Below, piece after piece: positions 25,160-36,700 of a stretch of DNA of 64,000 bases. The stretch covers positions 11,132,817-11,196,816 of the forward strand of contig OX365957.1 of assembly GCA_947247005.1 (NCBI GenBank), in the 5' to 3' direction. Numbering within the stretch: the stretch's first letter is position 1; each line of letters starts with the position of its first letter. The stretch is from Spisula solida (Eukaryota; Mollusca; Bivalvia; Venerida; Mactridae). Made by a program: the position numbers and the translations under genes. The notes beneath the pieces were generated by a model that was not told the origin of the DNA, made no database searches, and was given only the letters and a program-made list of their open reading frames with translations.

Positions 25160-26190
25160 GAAATTAAGGGTTGGGCTAGCCTTTTTGTAAATCTTTGTGT
25201 GATGTGCCAGATGTGGTCGGTCGCGTTTTTAGAATGTCAGTAAATGCGATGCCTATATTTCCAGTAAACGCGACGTCTATGTTGTTACGGTTAAACGTGA
25301 CGCCTATGTATGGATTATCTCTTACTTGTTGGAGAATGTGGTTGTCTAGTTGATAGAAGTTACCGGATTTGTTGTTAATACTGACGACGCAACATTTCTT
25401 TGCATTAAATTTCGTACCCCAATATATTGCCCATTTCTCTAAAGCTTGGAATTCCAACAGTAATTGGAGGTGGTCCTTATGGGTCCTGTCCTGTTTTGTC
25501 TCAAAATGAGACCATCGTCTGCAAAAAGGCGAACTGAAGGTTTCATACAGACCTGTACGTGATTGATGTGATAGAGGACAGCCAGTGATTGATCATGAAG
25601 CACTGTTCCGTGAGTCGACTCTAACAGGCTAGGATGATTCACCATCTACTAATTTCCCAGGTTCGGTAAGTAATGAACTAGTAGCTGTGCACCAGGGTAC
25701 TGGTTTATCAAAGCACTTACGAAAAACTTAAACTTACGTTCAAATTTAAATTCTTAACAATTCTATAACAACTGCATATTGGTGACATATAAGGTTTTTA
25801 GGGGTTCAGTACCTGAATAATTATTACACTTCAGAATTGTAAACAAATAATAAAGAATTTAAATTTGATAGTAAGTTTACGATTTTCGTAATTGCTTCGA
25901 TAAAACAGTACCCAGTTGTTTATGTTGCCGTCTTTTCCATACATGAAAATGTTCAGGAGACTCTCGGGTGGTATTGTGACGAACGCTTTAGAAAATATAG
26001 GATACTCGTGTCGGTCTGGGAGTTCCTGTCATTTTGTTGTAGAAGCTCATATGTTCTGTGGTTAGAAGCTGGAGAAACAAGATCTGAAACCATGGTTGAG
26101 ATTGTCATATATAACATTCATTCCAATTTGGTCGAGCATGTGTTTACAAATAACGTGTTCTTGACAGAATTTTACATGACATACGAGTAA
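25160..26190 (-). pseudogene. Broken non-LTR retrotransposon reverse transcriptase
   Basis: Read on the - strand, pieces of an RT domain appear in the right order but in different frames: 'NLNHGFRSC' (near 26090, compare the usual QHGFR), 'FSKAFVTIPPESLL' (near 25970), 'VRLFADDGLILRQ' (near 25530, the F/YADD palm motif), then 'LLEFQALEKWAIYWGTKFNAKK' split over about 25400-25460. Stops and frameshifts separate them, and a MITE (25695-25913) sits between the second and third pieces. It is a dead copy of a jockey/CR1-like element. Confidence 0.7.
25695..25913. mobile_element. MITE family B, copy 2, inserted in the RT relic
   Basis: GGGTACTGGTTTATCAAAGC at the left and GCTTCGATAAAACAGTACCC at the right, with matching subterminal AAATTTAAATTCTT / AAGAATTTAAATTT. 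It interrupts the reverse transcriptase fragment, so it is younger. Confidence 0.75.
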
Positions 26191-26694
26191 GGGACAGTCC
26201 ACTAAGGCTGCTGTGAGTACCAGGTTACTCGAACATCCACGATTTCAGCCAGAAATTCGAGTACAAATATTTGTCATAACCAAGATCGTTGGATCACGAC
26301 CTGTTATATTCATAATTATGTTTCTTATACATGTACAAAACTTCCTAAAGAATAAGAGTGGGTAGTTTTGAGCTGTAACATCCTAACTGAAAGTAAACAT
26401 GTGCAGAAATAAAAGACTGTAAAATAGTTTACTTTAGCCATAACGCATGTGATGTTTTTACTTCCTGAACAAAGTGAATTTTGAACGTTCTTTTCTTTTT
26501 TAAATTTGTAATAAAAGAATCGTCGTTTGATTTGTGAATGGATCGACTCATATCCGACGATCCACGGTAGTTTTCTTGTTGGTGTGGCTCTTCTTTCATA
26601 AAACACTTGTGAAACGTTGACACTTCTCCAGTCAGATTGTAGTTTACCAGTGTCAATGGATGTTAGGAATATTTGTTGAAGAGCTGGCGCGATT

Positions 26695-26822
26695 GGTACA
26701 GGTTGGGGATGTCATCCGGTCGTCTTGGTACAGGTTGGGGATGTCATCCGGTCGTCTTGGTACAGGTTGGGGATGTCATACGGTCGTCTTGGTACAAGTT
26801 GGGGATGTCATCCGGTCGATTG
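26695..26822. repeat. 32-bp tandem repeat, 4 units
   Basis: The unit is GGTACAGGTTGGGGATGTCA then TCCGGTCGTCTT. The four copies differ at three or four positions. Confidence 0.85.
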
Positions 26823-27184
26823 CCTTACTGTCGATGTTTCTGAGCAGTGTTACTGCCTATGTGATGACTTTCAGTGGTGGTGTGGCTTAGGTTGATCTAT
26901 CATCCTTCGATTTTGTTAAGTTATACCGGTACCTAGGAAATATACTTTAATACGCAGTTCGATTACTGTACTGCAGTGCAATTAATTTTCAAGTTACGTG
27001 CAACATATTTTGGGACGGACTTACAGACTATATATATATAAGCACGTATGCCCCCTGAACACTATTTGGTGCGGGCATACACATGTGTGCATCCAACAGT
27101 GGCTTTGTGAATCTTGGGTTAGAATCAGTTCTAGTAATTTAAGTTTTAACTGCATGAAGTACAATAACATGGACTACAACATTT

Positions 27185-27400
27185 TCAGTAGCTGCGGCCA
27201 TGGTCTAATGGTTATAGCATTTTGTAAACCCCACTGCCTGGGTTTGATTCCCAGTTTCAGCAGATCATCCCCGTCCATGAAAATTTGTCATTAACGAGGC
27301 TTTTCCTGCACATGTGGTGCAGTTGCTGGTTCCTGTTGGAAAGGCAAGTACTGGTTAGAATAGAGCCTATGAAACTGGTAAGGTGATTCAACTGCCATAT
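27185..27400 (+). repeat. tRNA-derived SINE
   Basis: A-box region GGTCTAATGGTTATAGCA and B box GGGTTTGATTCCCAG are correctly spaced (about 40 bp). They are followed by a body with 'ttgctggttcctgttggaaaggcaagt' and 'aactggtaaggtgattcaactg'. A relative with the same body lies at 45995-46240. It is not a functional tRNA: the acceptor stem does not pair. Confidence 0.7.
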
Positions 27401-27404
27401 ATAA

Positions 27405-27955
27405 CAGAGAGCCAAGACGGCCCTATATCGCTCACCAATGTCAAACTTGGTCTAGATAAAGCCAAGACAGTCCTATATCGCTCACCAATGTCAAACTTGG
27501 TCTAGATAAAGCCAAGACGGCTCTATATCGCTCACCAATGTCAAACTTGGTCTAGATAAAGCCAAGACGGCTCTATATCGCTCACCAATGTCAAACTTGG
27601 TCTAGATAAAGCCAAGACGGCTCTATATCGCTCACCAATGTCATACTTGGTCTAGATAAAGCCAAGACGGCTCTATATCGCTCACCAATGTCAAACTTGG
27701 TCTAGATAAAGCCAAGACGGCTCTATATCGCTCACCAATGTCAAACTTGGTCTAGATAAAGCCAAGACGGCCTATATCGCTCACCAATGTCAAACTTGGT
27801 CTAGATAAAGCCAAGACAGTCCTATATCGCTCACCAATGTCAAACTTGGTCTAGATAAAGCCAAGACGGCTCTATATCGCTCACCAATGTCAAACTTGGT
27901 CTAGATAAACCCAAGACGGCCCTATATCGCTCACCAATGTCAAACTTGGCCTAGA
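27405..27955. repeat. 50-bp minisatellite, about 11 units
   Basis: The unit is AGATAAAGCCAAGACGGCTC plus TATATCGCTCACCAATGTCA and AACTTGGTCT. The copies are almost identical, apart from one 1-bp deletion near 27770. It runs directly into the interspersed repeat at 27956-28300. Confidence 0.9.
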
Positions 27956-28300
27956 AATATACACATGACCTGTGATCATGATTCATAGTCAAAATTGTTA
28001 CCTCTTGTGAGTCCACATGCTTTTATTGAATTGGGCCTAGTGACCTAGATTTTGTCCCCTGGATGACCAAACATCGAAATGGACCCCGATTTTGTACAGT
28101 TTGTCATTGTAATGAAGTTTCATAAAGATTACACTAAAATGTTTGCCTCAATGTGTTCACAATGTTTTTCTATTGACCTTGTGACCTAGTTTTTTACCCC
28201 AGATGATCCCATTTTGAATTTTGCCAAGGTTTTATACAGATGGTTTAGGCCAAAGATAAGGCCAAAATTGTGTTCTCTAGTGAGTTCACAAGCAATTGTG
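27956..28300. repeat. Mollusc-type interspersed repeat between two arrays
   Basis: Phrases such as 'gaccttgtgacctagttttttaccccagatgatccca' and 'tctctagtgagttcacaagc' are typical of a widespread invertebrate repeat. It is flanked by the 50-bp and 18-bp arrays, which look like expansions of its edges. Confidence 0.55.
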
Positions 28301-28714
28301 AATGGACGACGAGCGATCAATGGAAGACGAGCGTTCAATGGAAGACGAGCGATCAATGAACGACGAGCGATCAATGGACGACGAGCTATCAATGGAAGAA
28401 GAGTGATCAATGGAAGACGAGCGATCAATGGAAGACGAGCGATCAATGGACGACGAGCGATCAATGGAAGACGAGTGATCAATGGAAGACGAGCGATCTA
28501 CGGACGACGAGCGATCAATGGAAGACGAGTGATCAATGGAAGACGAGCGATCAATGGAAGAGGAGCGATCAATGGACGACGAGCGATCAATGGACGACGG
28601 GCGATCAATGGACGACGAGCGATCTACGGACGAAGAGCGATCAATGGAAGACGAGCGATCAATGGACGACGAGCGATCAATGGAAGACGAGCGATCAATG
28701 GACGACGAGCGATC
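28301..28714. repeat. 18-bp minisatellite, 23 units
   Basis: The unit is GATCAATGGAAGACGAGC, with A/C variants (ggacgac, ggaagac). 414 bp is 23 x 18. Frames stay open on both strands, reading RRAING, DERSME or SSIDRS repeats. With no start, splice or domain context these are not genes. Confidence 0.9.
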
Positions 28715-29172
28715 ACATATGATCAACCTGTCATGAAATTCAGCGAATAAACAGTAATTGATGAAAGAAATAAAACAAGACATGTTTAAGGCATGTGAAT
28801 TTTAAATATTGTTTCTTTCTGGAAGTTCGAATTAAAACATAGCAAACATTCAAACAATCTCATACAAGCAGTACAAAACATTTGTTAGGTGAAAAATTAT
28901 TATTTGTTTCCGCCAAAAAATAGGGTAGATAGGTAGGAATTTTCTTTTACATGAAAAAATCCTTTAAAAAGTATGAACATTTTAATTTTTTTTAGCAAAT
29001 ACCGTAATTTAAAGAACATTTAGGTTTCAACTTTGAGGCAAATTTTAGAGTTGGTCGGAAACAGACAATTTTTTTAGACCTGATAAACACATTTTAGCCA
29101 ATTGATTCACACATTGTTGCAATAATTAGTTTACTAGACCTAACATTGAACACATTCAGTTCAGATAAAACA
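28715..29172. other. Downstream flank of the mS38-like gene
   Basis: An AT-rich stretch that probably includes the 3' UTR of the - strand gene. I see no perfect AATAAA in the expected place. Confidence 0.4.
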
Positions 29173-29867
29173 CTATGATTCTCTACCAGCCTTCCGTGCA
29201 CTCTGCATACTCCACTTCAACTCCTCTATCTCCTTTTTCTTACGTATATCAGCAACAAATTTGGAACCAGCTTCACCAGAAAATATGTTCATATAAAATC
29301 CCTTTGTTTTTGCATATTCCAGTTTTTCTTTAATTTCTTCAAAAGCATCTAACTTTTCGCTCTTTTCTTTGATTTTTTCAAGGATTGCATTTCTCAACCT
29401 CATTTTCTTTTTCATTTTCAGAAATCTTTTCTTCCGGATCATCGGCCAAATTTTCTGATTTGTTCTCTTACGTCTGTGTTTCTTCATGCCTCTTCTTCGT
29501 GTTCTCATCAAATCATTTGTAGCCAATTTCTCCCCTATATCTAAGCCAGGTGTTAATCGCTCAATTTCATTTAATCCAGGTATGTCTAAAGGCACAATAT
29601 GCCGAACACTACTTGGAGTGTTGATCTCAATATCTGTACTGGGAGTTTTTGGACACTCATAGTTCAATTTGGAGTTAATTCTGTCGCCAATAATGGCCAC
29701 ATTATTTCTACCGATACAAGTGTATGTCATTGAATGGTCAGAATATCGGTCACAGATTGTTTGGTGTTTGTAAGGAACTGTAGATGAAACGCTAACTTGA
29801 TCAAGCAACAGATGAACTGATGGTTGAGAAAGTGATGATTGTCGAGTTAAAACTGCTTGATGACTTC
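29173..29867 (-). CDS. AURKAIP1: mS38-like exon 2 (basic core and C-terminus)
   Basis: The acceptor tttatgatttcag precedes 29867 on the - strand and the stop is at 29173-29175. It contains the whole conserved basic region. The apparent upstream methionines (MNNLSFMIS) are intronic. Confidence 0.65.
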
Positions 29868-30986
29868 CTGAAATCATAAATGAAAGATTATTCAATTAGT
29901 AAGACATTCGCAGGAGTTCCATTTGACTAGGGAGTATGGGTTTTGACCCTTGAAACTTCCAAAAAAACACATTTTGACCCTCAAGATTTTGGTTAGAAGG
30001 GTCATTTTCTATTGAAAATCAAATCATGGGTATTTTGCCTATGAAATGGTTAAATTTTGTCAAAAGTATCAAAATTACCCTTTATTATGGTAAGAGCAAA
30101 ATGTGGCAAACAGACCAAAAACGCCAACTTCTTGCCCTTTCAGAGTCAGTACCTAGATGGAACCTATAGTGGGATATAGCCAGTTTGAGAAAGGAACCAA
30201 GATCTTACAAATCATCATTTTAATGATATAACAAGCCTTACAAGTGCAAGTTTGTTAAAATCAAATAAAACTGCAGATAAGACCAAAATAGCCAAATTCT
30301 AACATTTCAAGAGCAATAACAAACTCAAAACAGGAACCAAGCTCTTAAAAAATTCAGATCATATTATGAAACTGAAACCTCCAATGTGCAGGAGCACAAA
30401 AACGAATGTGATGCCATTATTGATGGGTAACCAGAAATGCGCATTGGCTTGTGTGCTATAAATGCCAAAAGGCCTAAAAGCACTCTCAGGCCTCAATGAA
30501 TCCACTCGTCCGCTCGTCCTGCACAATATCTTCCTTCTTTATTAATATAGCAGGACTAGTAAGATTTTTTTATTTTTTTATTTGTCTATATTGCAGGACA
30601 AGTGCTTTTAAAAATATTTGTTGATGCCCGACTCGCCCTAATACAAATTGAATTGCATAATCTAGTTTGTGACTTCATGTGACCCTGTATAGAACATGGA
30701 CAAGTTTAAATCTAGTGTGGTGTGATGTAGTCACATTGAAACCGGTTAAATACGCAACCTTTTTGGGGATTGTTGCAATAGCAGAGACTGAGAGTGGTCT
30801 AAGTTTTGCTAGACAATGGTGCTGTACATTACAGGTTTGAATCCCACTACAGGTGGAAAATATTTATTGTCAGAGTCGAGAGTATTCTTCGTGTGTTTAG
30901 AACAGCTTACCTCTGATGGTCAGGCATTCTAACTGATGTAGTACATTCCTACACAGCCCTGCATTCTTCAGTTGAGAGGCTAGCAT
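29173..30986 (-). CDS. AURKAIP1: AURKAIP1/mS38-like mitochondrial ribosomal protein, two coding exons
   Basis: Joined exons 30911-30986 and 29173-29867 encode 256 aa in frame (phase 1 junction giving Gly). The N-terminus MLASQLKNAGLCRNVLHQLE is basic, amphipathic and nearly free of acidic residues, as expected of a mitochondrial targeting peptide. The diagnostic part is the strongly basic stretch RTRRRGMKKHRRKR (about residues 147-160) followed by RKKRFLKMKKKMR. This corresponds to the RRRKMNxHK / KKTRFLRRK core of AURKAIP1 (mS38, yeast Cox24), which binds rRNA in the small mitoribosomal subunit. A helical, charged C-terminus follows (KEKSEKLDAFEEIKEKLEYA). It is longer than the human protein (199 aa). 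Rapid divergence outside the basic core is usual for the family. Any other lysine/arginine-rich RNA-binding protein is the alternative. Confidence 0.66.
29868..30910 (-). other. mS38-like intron 1
   Basis: A GT-AG intron (gtaagc ... tttcag). It is AT-rich. Around 30770-30860 a degraded tRNA-like stretch ('acaggtttgaatcccactac') may be a SINE B box. Nothing else is recognised. Confidence 0.55.
30911..30986 (-). CDS. AURKAIP1: mS38-like exon 1 (targeting peptide)
   Basis: The ATG at 30984-30986 directly follows the acceptor ccttatttcag, so a 5'-untranslated exon must lie to the right. The exon ends AGAG|gtaagc. It encodes 25 codons plus one base. Confidence 0.6.
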
Positions 30987-31087
30987 CTGAAATAAGGAAT
31001 TTAATTATTGAATTGATGATGAGGTTTGCATCATTGTGATAGGAAGAAGGAGGGAAAACACATTAAACAAAATGCCTTTACAGTAGT

Positions 31088-31235
31088 CAGTATAACCTGG
31101 TTTATCCGGAACCTGTTTTTACCGGCAACCTGTCTTAACCGGCATGGTTTGTCGGTCCCGGCAGAACCCAACTGTATTTCTATTAGATGGACGGAACCTG
31201 CTTTATCCGTTATCCGCCATTGTTGGTCAGTCCTG
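31088..31235. repeat. Degraded repeat with pogo-like end
   Basis: CAGTATAACCTGGTTTATCC resembles the end of the TA-flanked element at 39142 (CAGTATAACCTCC). Alternating 'accggcaacctg' and 'acggaacctgctttatccg' blocks follow. A relic only. Confidence 0.35.
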
Positions 31236-31744
31236 ACAATTGATAAATAGCATGTTTTAACACTTAATTAACCGAAATTATAAATAATACTTAGAAGATT
31301 CGTATCATCAGCAAATGTTTTTGCACATAATCTTTAAGAACACTAAACAAAAAACAATTAACAACAACTATTTTATGACTAACTAACACCATTAGTACAA
31401 TGACATGTAAATACTAATGCCATTGGATACCTGTAATATTTGTTCATTTGTTATAATTTTGTCTTTTTATAAGCAATTATACAGTTATATGTATTTCTAA
31501 TTCTATAAAACCTGTTTTTTTCAGTTTTTGTTTATTTCTTCATAGGAATTGTTATTTTTTGACAGCTAAAATGAACAATTCCTTGATTTTTCCCTGACAT
31601 TGTTCAATTATCAGATTTCCCTGACTAATTTCAAAATTCCCTGACTTTTCCCTGACCTTGAAAAAATTATATTTTCCCCTGACCGTGGGAATCCTGTATA
31701 AAGCAGTCGCCAACAGTGCATCTCAAACTCATGGTACCGGGTAC

Positions 31745-32030
31745 TCGTCGCATTCGCATTTTTCAAGTATGATTTGAGCGTTGGTCAGCTATTCACGATG
31801 ATTTTCAGCTGTGTATCGCAATCAAGAGACGTGAAGTCTGAACTGGTCATCTCTGTCCGTAGACGTTCAATTTCATCAACGACTGGTTGTCTGACACCTT
31901 AGAGAGCTCCACACTTCAAGGTAAAGTGTTCTGCAGTTTCGCTTTCAAGTTCACATATTGGACAAGTAGGGTCAACCTCATATCGGTTGAACTTTTTGCT
32001 CTTTGTCAGCACAGTGAAGGTTCCTGCGCA
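31745..32030 (-). pseudogene. C-terminal zinc-binding segment of a non-LTR retrotransposon ORF2
   Basis: On the - strand one frame reads RYEVDPTCPICELESETAEH then FTLKCGAL. This is a CxxC...HxxxxC pattern typical of the region after the reverse transcriptase in jockey/CR1-like elements. It carries on as VRQPVVDEIERLRTEMTSSD with a small break between. It is cut off at its upstream side by the inverted repeat at 32029. Confidence 0.55.
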
Positions 32031-33087
32031 GGAACCTGATATTTTAAAATATATGGCCCAATATTATCCAGGCCCCGTTACTGACAAGCACCTGTATTGG
32101 GCAATCACCACTCCGGCTTTTTGCAGATGACAGTCTCCTATACAAAAGGATAAAAACCCAAGAAGATGCCAACACTCTGCAAGAAGACCTGCGAAAACTG
32201 GAGAAATGGGAGGCGGATTGGCAGATGCAGTTCAACCCATCGAAGTGCGAGACAATAAGGATCACCCGTAAGCGCACGCCAATCGAGTCCAACTATACCA
32301 TCCATGGGCATAAGCTAGAAACTGTCACTAGTGGGAAGTACCTCGGTGCCACAATACACGAGAAGCTCCTATGGAATGACCATATTGACGCCATCACAAA
32401 GAAAGCGAACAACAGCTTATCATTCCTTAGGAGGAACATATCCAGTTGCCCGAGAGACATCAAAGCGCAGTGCTACAAGAACCTAGCGAGACCAATAATG
32501 GAATATGCTTCACCAGCCTGGGACCCAAGCACAGCCAGAAACATCGACCAACTGGAAGCAGTCCAGAGAAGAGCAGCACGCTTCGTTACTGGGGATTATC
32601 GCCGTACTAGCAGCTCCAGCCAAATGATCACCTCACTGGGATGGCCATCATTACAAGAGCGAAGAACTGACACCAAGCTAGTCCTTATGTACAGAATTGT
32701 ATTCCAGCTGGTCGACATCCCGGTTACACAGTACTACCATCCAGCTGCCCTATCAACTAGTCTAGAGGCCACTCACTGCGATACCTCATTCCATTCTGCA
32801 GGACAGACGTATATAAATACTCCTTCTTCCCCTCATCAACCCACCTATGGTAACAGTTGCCAGAAGATGTTGCCACATCCCCAACCTTGGTCAGCTTCAA
32901 GGCGGGTCTGGGCTCTCTACATTAGAGTTTAGACGCACATCATGTTTTTATCGTTTTTAACAATTGTACAGCGTTTTTCGCCTCACAGTCACTGTATATA
33001 GTCATCACATGTGCGTTGATGCTCCAGAGAGAGCCCTGCACTTCAATAGGAAGAAGATATATTTTAAAATATCAGGTTCCTGCAAGA
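32029..33087. mobile_element. RT fragment bracketed by a 25-bp inverted repeat
   Basis: CAGGAACCTGATATTTTAAA (32033 on) is found inverted near 33062-33083, giving about 25 bp perfect arms. The left end itself lies in a small palindrome GGTTCCTGCGCAGGAACC. Between the arms is a + strand reverse transcriptase fragment. Non-LTR elements do not normally have inverted ends. Confidence 0.55.
32106..32932 (+). pseudogene. Non-LTR retrotransposon reverse transcriptase, 3' fragment
   Basis: An open frame with PLRLFADDSLLYKR (the YADD-type palm motif, near 32110), LEKWEADWQMQFNPSKCE (thumb region, near 32220), YLGATIHEKLLWNDHI, and PIMEYASPAWDPS (near 32500), all in the usual order for CR1/jockey-type RTs. 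The 5' part of ORF2 (fingers, endonuclease) is absent and the C-terminus turns into unrelated sequence. It is truncated and probably inactive. Confidence 0.85.
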
Positions 33088-33725
33088 AGGTGCAGCCTTG
33101 TCTTAGGCGGACCGATTCCCTTGCGGTGTAGTGACTGAGCCCAATCTCATTACAGTTAGAATCTCTCATGGCACAAACTTATCGTAGTACATGAATACGA
33201 GAGTGGAGTAGAGTGGAATCAATGCATTGATGCGTTCATTGTAAGTGTCATACTCGTACACAGTGGTGACCTTCCTTTGGAAGGGTCGCGAAATCTAATG
33301 ACAATATGATATCATACACATATACAGCAAGCGAAAAGAAATTATGCAACAGCCATTCAACATTATTACTTTAATTAGTAGAAAACAAGAAATATACCTT
33401 AATAAGTCGTATACATGCGACGCAAAACTTAAATTTTACTCAAAAGAAATACCGACATGTTATTTTAGTCTCAATGACAAAAGCGATTATAATTCATAGA
33501 GATTTTAAACTTTGTGTATAATGCATAATTCCTTAGCAACATTTATGATATTTAATTATATACTCTCTCAAATATTTTACTTAAATATTGATGTGATATA
33601 TTCCTTATTGTTTTCTAACACATTATTTCGTTTAGAGAGTTTATTAGCGTCCTTGACATTTTGGCTGAAGCTCGTGATGCTGCGTAACTACTAAAACGAA
33701 ATTAATCAATTTTAAGATAACAAAC
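33088..33725 (+). other. 5' flank and possible promoter/5' UTR of the AGTRAP-like gene
   Basis: No coding frame is recognised. The start codon of AGTRAP exon 1 follows at 33726. I see no clear TATA or initiator element. Confidence 0.35.
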
Positions 33726-33752
33726 ATGAATCCTCCACAAATAACGCTCAAG
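33726..33752 (+). CDS. AGTRAP: AGTRAP exon 1 (MNPPQITLK)
   Basis: Nine codons, followed by the donor AAG|gtttgt. The exon is too short to find by length. It was chosen because MNPPQITLK followed by exon 2 reproduces the start of vertebrate AGTRAP (M....VNLK), in the right phase. Confidence 0.72.
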
Positions 33753-36700
33753 GTTTGTGTATTTTGAATTCATAATATCATGGTTTTATGACCGAACCCT
33801 TTGACTTTGTATGTGAACTGTCGACATCTGCATGGAATCAACTGTCAGGAATGACACATGATGATCTGAGACGGGCATTGTGGTTCTAAACCAGGCGGCG
33901 GCCCAAACCAGGAACTGAATTGAACCAGCTGGCAGTTTGGGTTTTCAGAGTTCTTTTCTGTCTTCATCTCTTGTACTTTAATCAAAACTTCTGTAAGTAT
34001 TTTGAAGTGCCTAGTGGTCAGGTGGCAACCGTATGGTCTGATGGTCTTAGAGTTAGCCGCCTATTTTTGGAATTGGTTGATAAAAACCTGTTTTTCCGGT
34101 ATTTCTGGATCATCCAATATCCACCATTTTGAATGGGTGTACTGTAACGCATAATATTCCTGTTCATGAACATCATCAGACATTATCTTCATTAATTGCT
34201 GATTTACTTAATAGTTCTGGATACCATAACTAAATGGTCTTTTATTTACACTGACGTGTCGGCCTTTTAGTTATGGAATTGTCCTCTTCAATAATCAACT
34301 GTTTAAGCTTAATGCCTAGAATGCAAGTTAATTGTTCAAAATTCGCACAAAAACTAACATTTACGTATAAATGTAATATTTTTCAAATGTTTTGTCATAA
34401 AATAATCAGTGTGATACCTACTGATAATCATACATCGCTTAAAGTTTATTTACTTCCGCGTTTGATCAGCTTCGGTGGCCAGTTTGAATAATTAATTTAT
34501 CGCAGGTGCATATTATTATAAGCGTTGGATCAAAGCAGTATGGGTACCACTAAGTATTAACAACTATATATAACTAACCGAATGTTGACAGGCAGCCACA
34601 TAGTGAAAACTAATAATGTTTTACCCGACAGACATGTTTCAATATCCAAGCGTGTTGATGAAACCTCTACATTGGGTATAAAAATCTATCTTTAAATCTT
34701 TAATGTTTTCTTTTCAGTTGATTGTCTTTGTCCATTTTGTATTTACAACATGGTAAGTATGAATCTATAGTAACTGTTTAGTTTAAATTCATAATAAACA
34801 ATTATAAAGCACTCTTACACACCCAACGGTTTCAGCTATATACACATTGACATAAAGGAAACCACAATGTGCACAAATTACATAATAAAACACAGGTGCC
34901 GCTGAATATCTTCAAACTGCAAAGGAAGAAAATATAATGCTGTGGTATTAGTCTTTGTGTTGTCAAATGCAGAATATTGGCTGTGTTAGAATCAAAATAA
35001 CACATTGTACCTGTGTTTTATCTCACAGTCACTTGTTCAAATGCGTACATTAAATCACTTGTGAATAAATTGTTACTACGCATCTGAACTTGTGACTGTG
35101 CTTTATTCTACTATAAAAGACAGGTACATATTCATTATTTCTTAATTCTATATCAATACTAAGACAGTGAAATAAATCTTTTAAATAGCTTCATACCATA
35201 TATATAAAACAAATTAAATCTGCCATAAGCACAATAAGCAGGGTCACACTAATTTACGCATCGGAATTTTTTTACGAACCGGAACGGATCGGACGAATCG
35301 GAAATATAAAATATTTTATAATGTTTTATAAAGAAAAATCGAGCATTACATTTGTAAAACTGTTATAAAACGGTTAACTGTGCAAAGCTGATATATTATA
35401 TTGATAAGTTAATAATGTATCAAATCAACAAAAATATACAACAGTCTCTAATTTGCCTTCTTATGGGTAGAAAATTTCCGATGAACCAATCGTAGGATTT
35501 ATGAATAGAACAACTATGTATATTAACTGAATTGTTAATTATGATATATGAGAAATAAAAAAAGTTACGTCATGTAATTACTGTAAATTGCTAGTGCAAA
35601 GATATATTCCCAATTTCCAATTCGCCTGTAGATAGAGAGAAAGTTTCCGATTGGTAGACGAGAAAATTTCCGATTCGTAGACGAGAATTGTGAATTATGA
35701 GCTATGAGAAATTGAACAAGTTATGTCATGTAATTACTTTTAATTGCTAGTACTAAGCTACGCTCATAATTTCCGATTCGCCTGTACATAGATAGAGAGA
35801 AAATTTCCGATTCGTAGCCGAGAAAATTTCCGATTCGTAGACGAGAAAATTTCCGATTCGTAGACGAGAATTGTGAATTATGAGGTATGGGAAATTAAAC
35901 AAACTATGTCATATAATTAATATAAATTGCTAGTACACAGGTGTATACATAATTTCCTTTTCGCCGTTACACAGATATATAGAGAGAGAAAATTTCCGAT
36001 TCGTAGACCTGAAAATTTCCGATTCGTAGACGAGAAAATGTCAGATTCGCCGGTACATAGACACAGAAAATATAAATACAGTTTGATGCGCCAAATACTT
36101 ATATATATTTCACTAACTTAAATAGCTATTAAAAATCACTTACATTTTTCATGTAGATACGTATACGTCCATGATGTTGAATCAATCAGCTTTCCCGTGT
36201 ATTGAATTCCACAACTTTAACACCTTTTACTGCGGCTGACATCAATTGGTATAGGGTAACGTTAAAATAATAATTGGATTATGTCACCGTTGAACATCAA
36301 TTAGATATTGCATTGGTTAGATAATGTGATTATGACAAAAATCTATGTAATATGTACAAACTGTATATTGTATGATGTACGAAATAATAAAATAGTAGAA
36401 AAACATTAATTCAATTTCAATTTCAATTTATTGGCATATGAACATATATAATACATTCTTCGCCATTATAATATTAATATAATAATATTGTTGTTTGTCT
36501 TAATTCATAAAGAAACACCTTAGAACTACATTATTCAAGAACAAATAATACACATGTTACACAATTACATCATATAAGGAATTCTTTGATATTAAGTAAA
36601 TGTTAACTGATAAAAAGGGCGGTGCGAATTTTTTCATCAGCCTATCAAAATGCAGGATGTTATACCATCAAGCCAGTTAGAAAACAAGTAATTTTTAATG

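Noticed and set aside
27189..27262. tRNA gene
   Set aside because: A and B boxes are present, but the acceptor stem does not pair and the segment continues into a SINE body shared with 45995-46240.
27405..27955. CRISPR-like look of the regularly spaced arrays
   Set aside because: Units are contiguous and identical with no unique spacers, and the genome is eukaryotic.
28186..28783. Arg- or Ser-rich repeat proteins in the 18-bp array
   Set aside because: Frames are open on both strands with equal quality, which is the signature of a repeat and not of coding selection.
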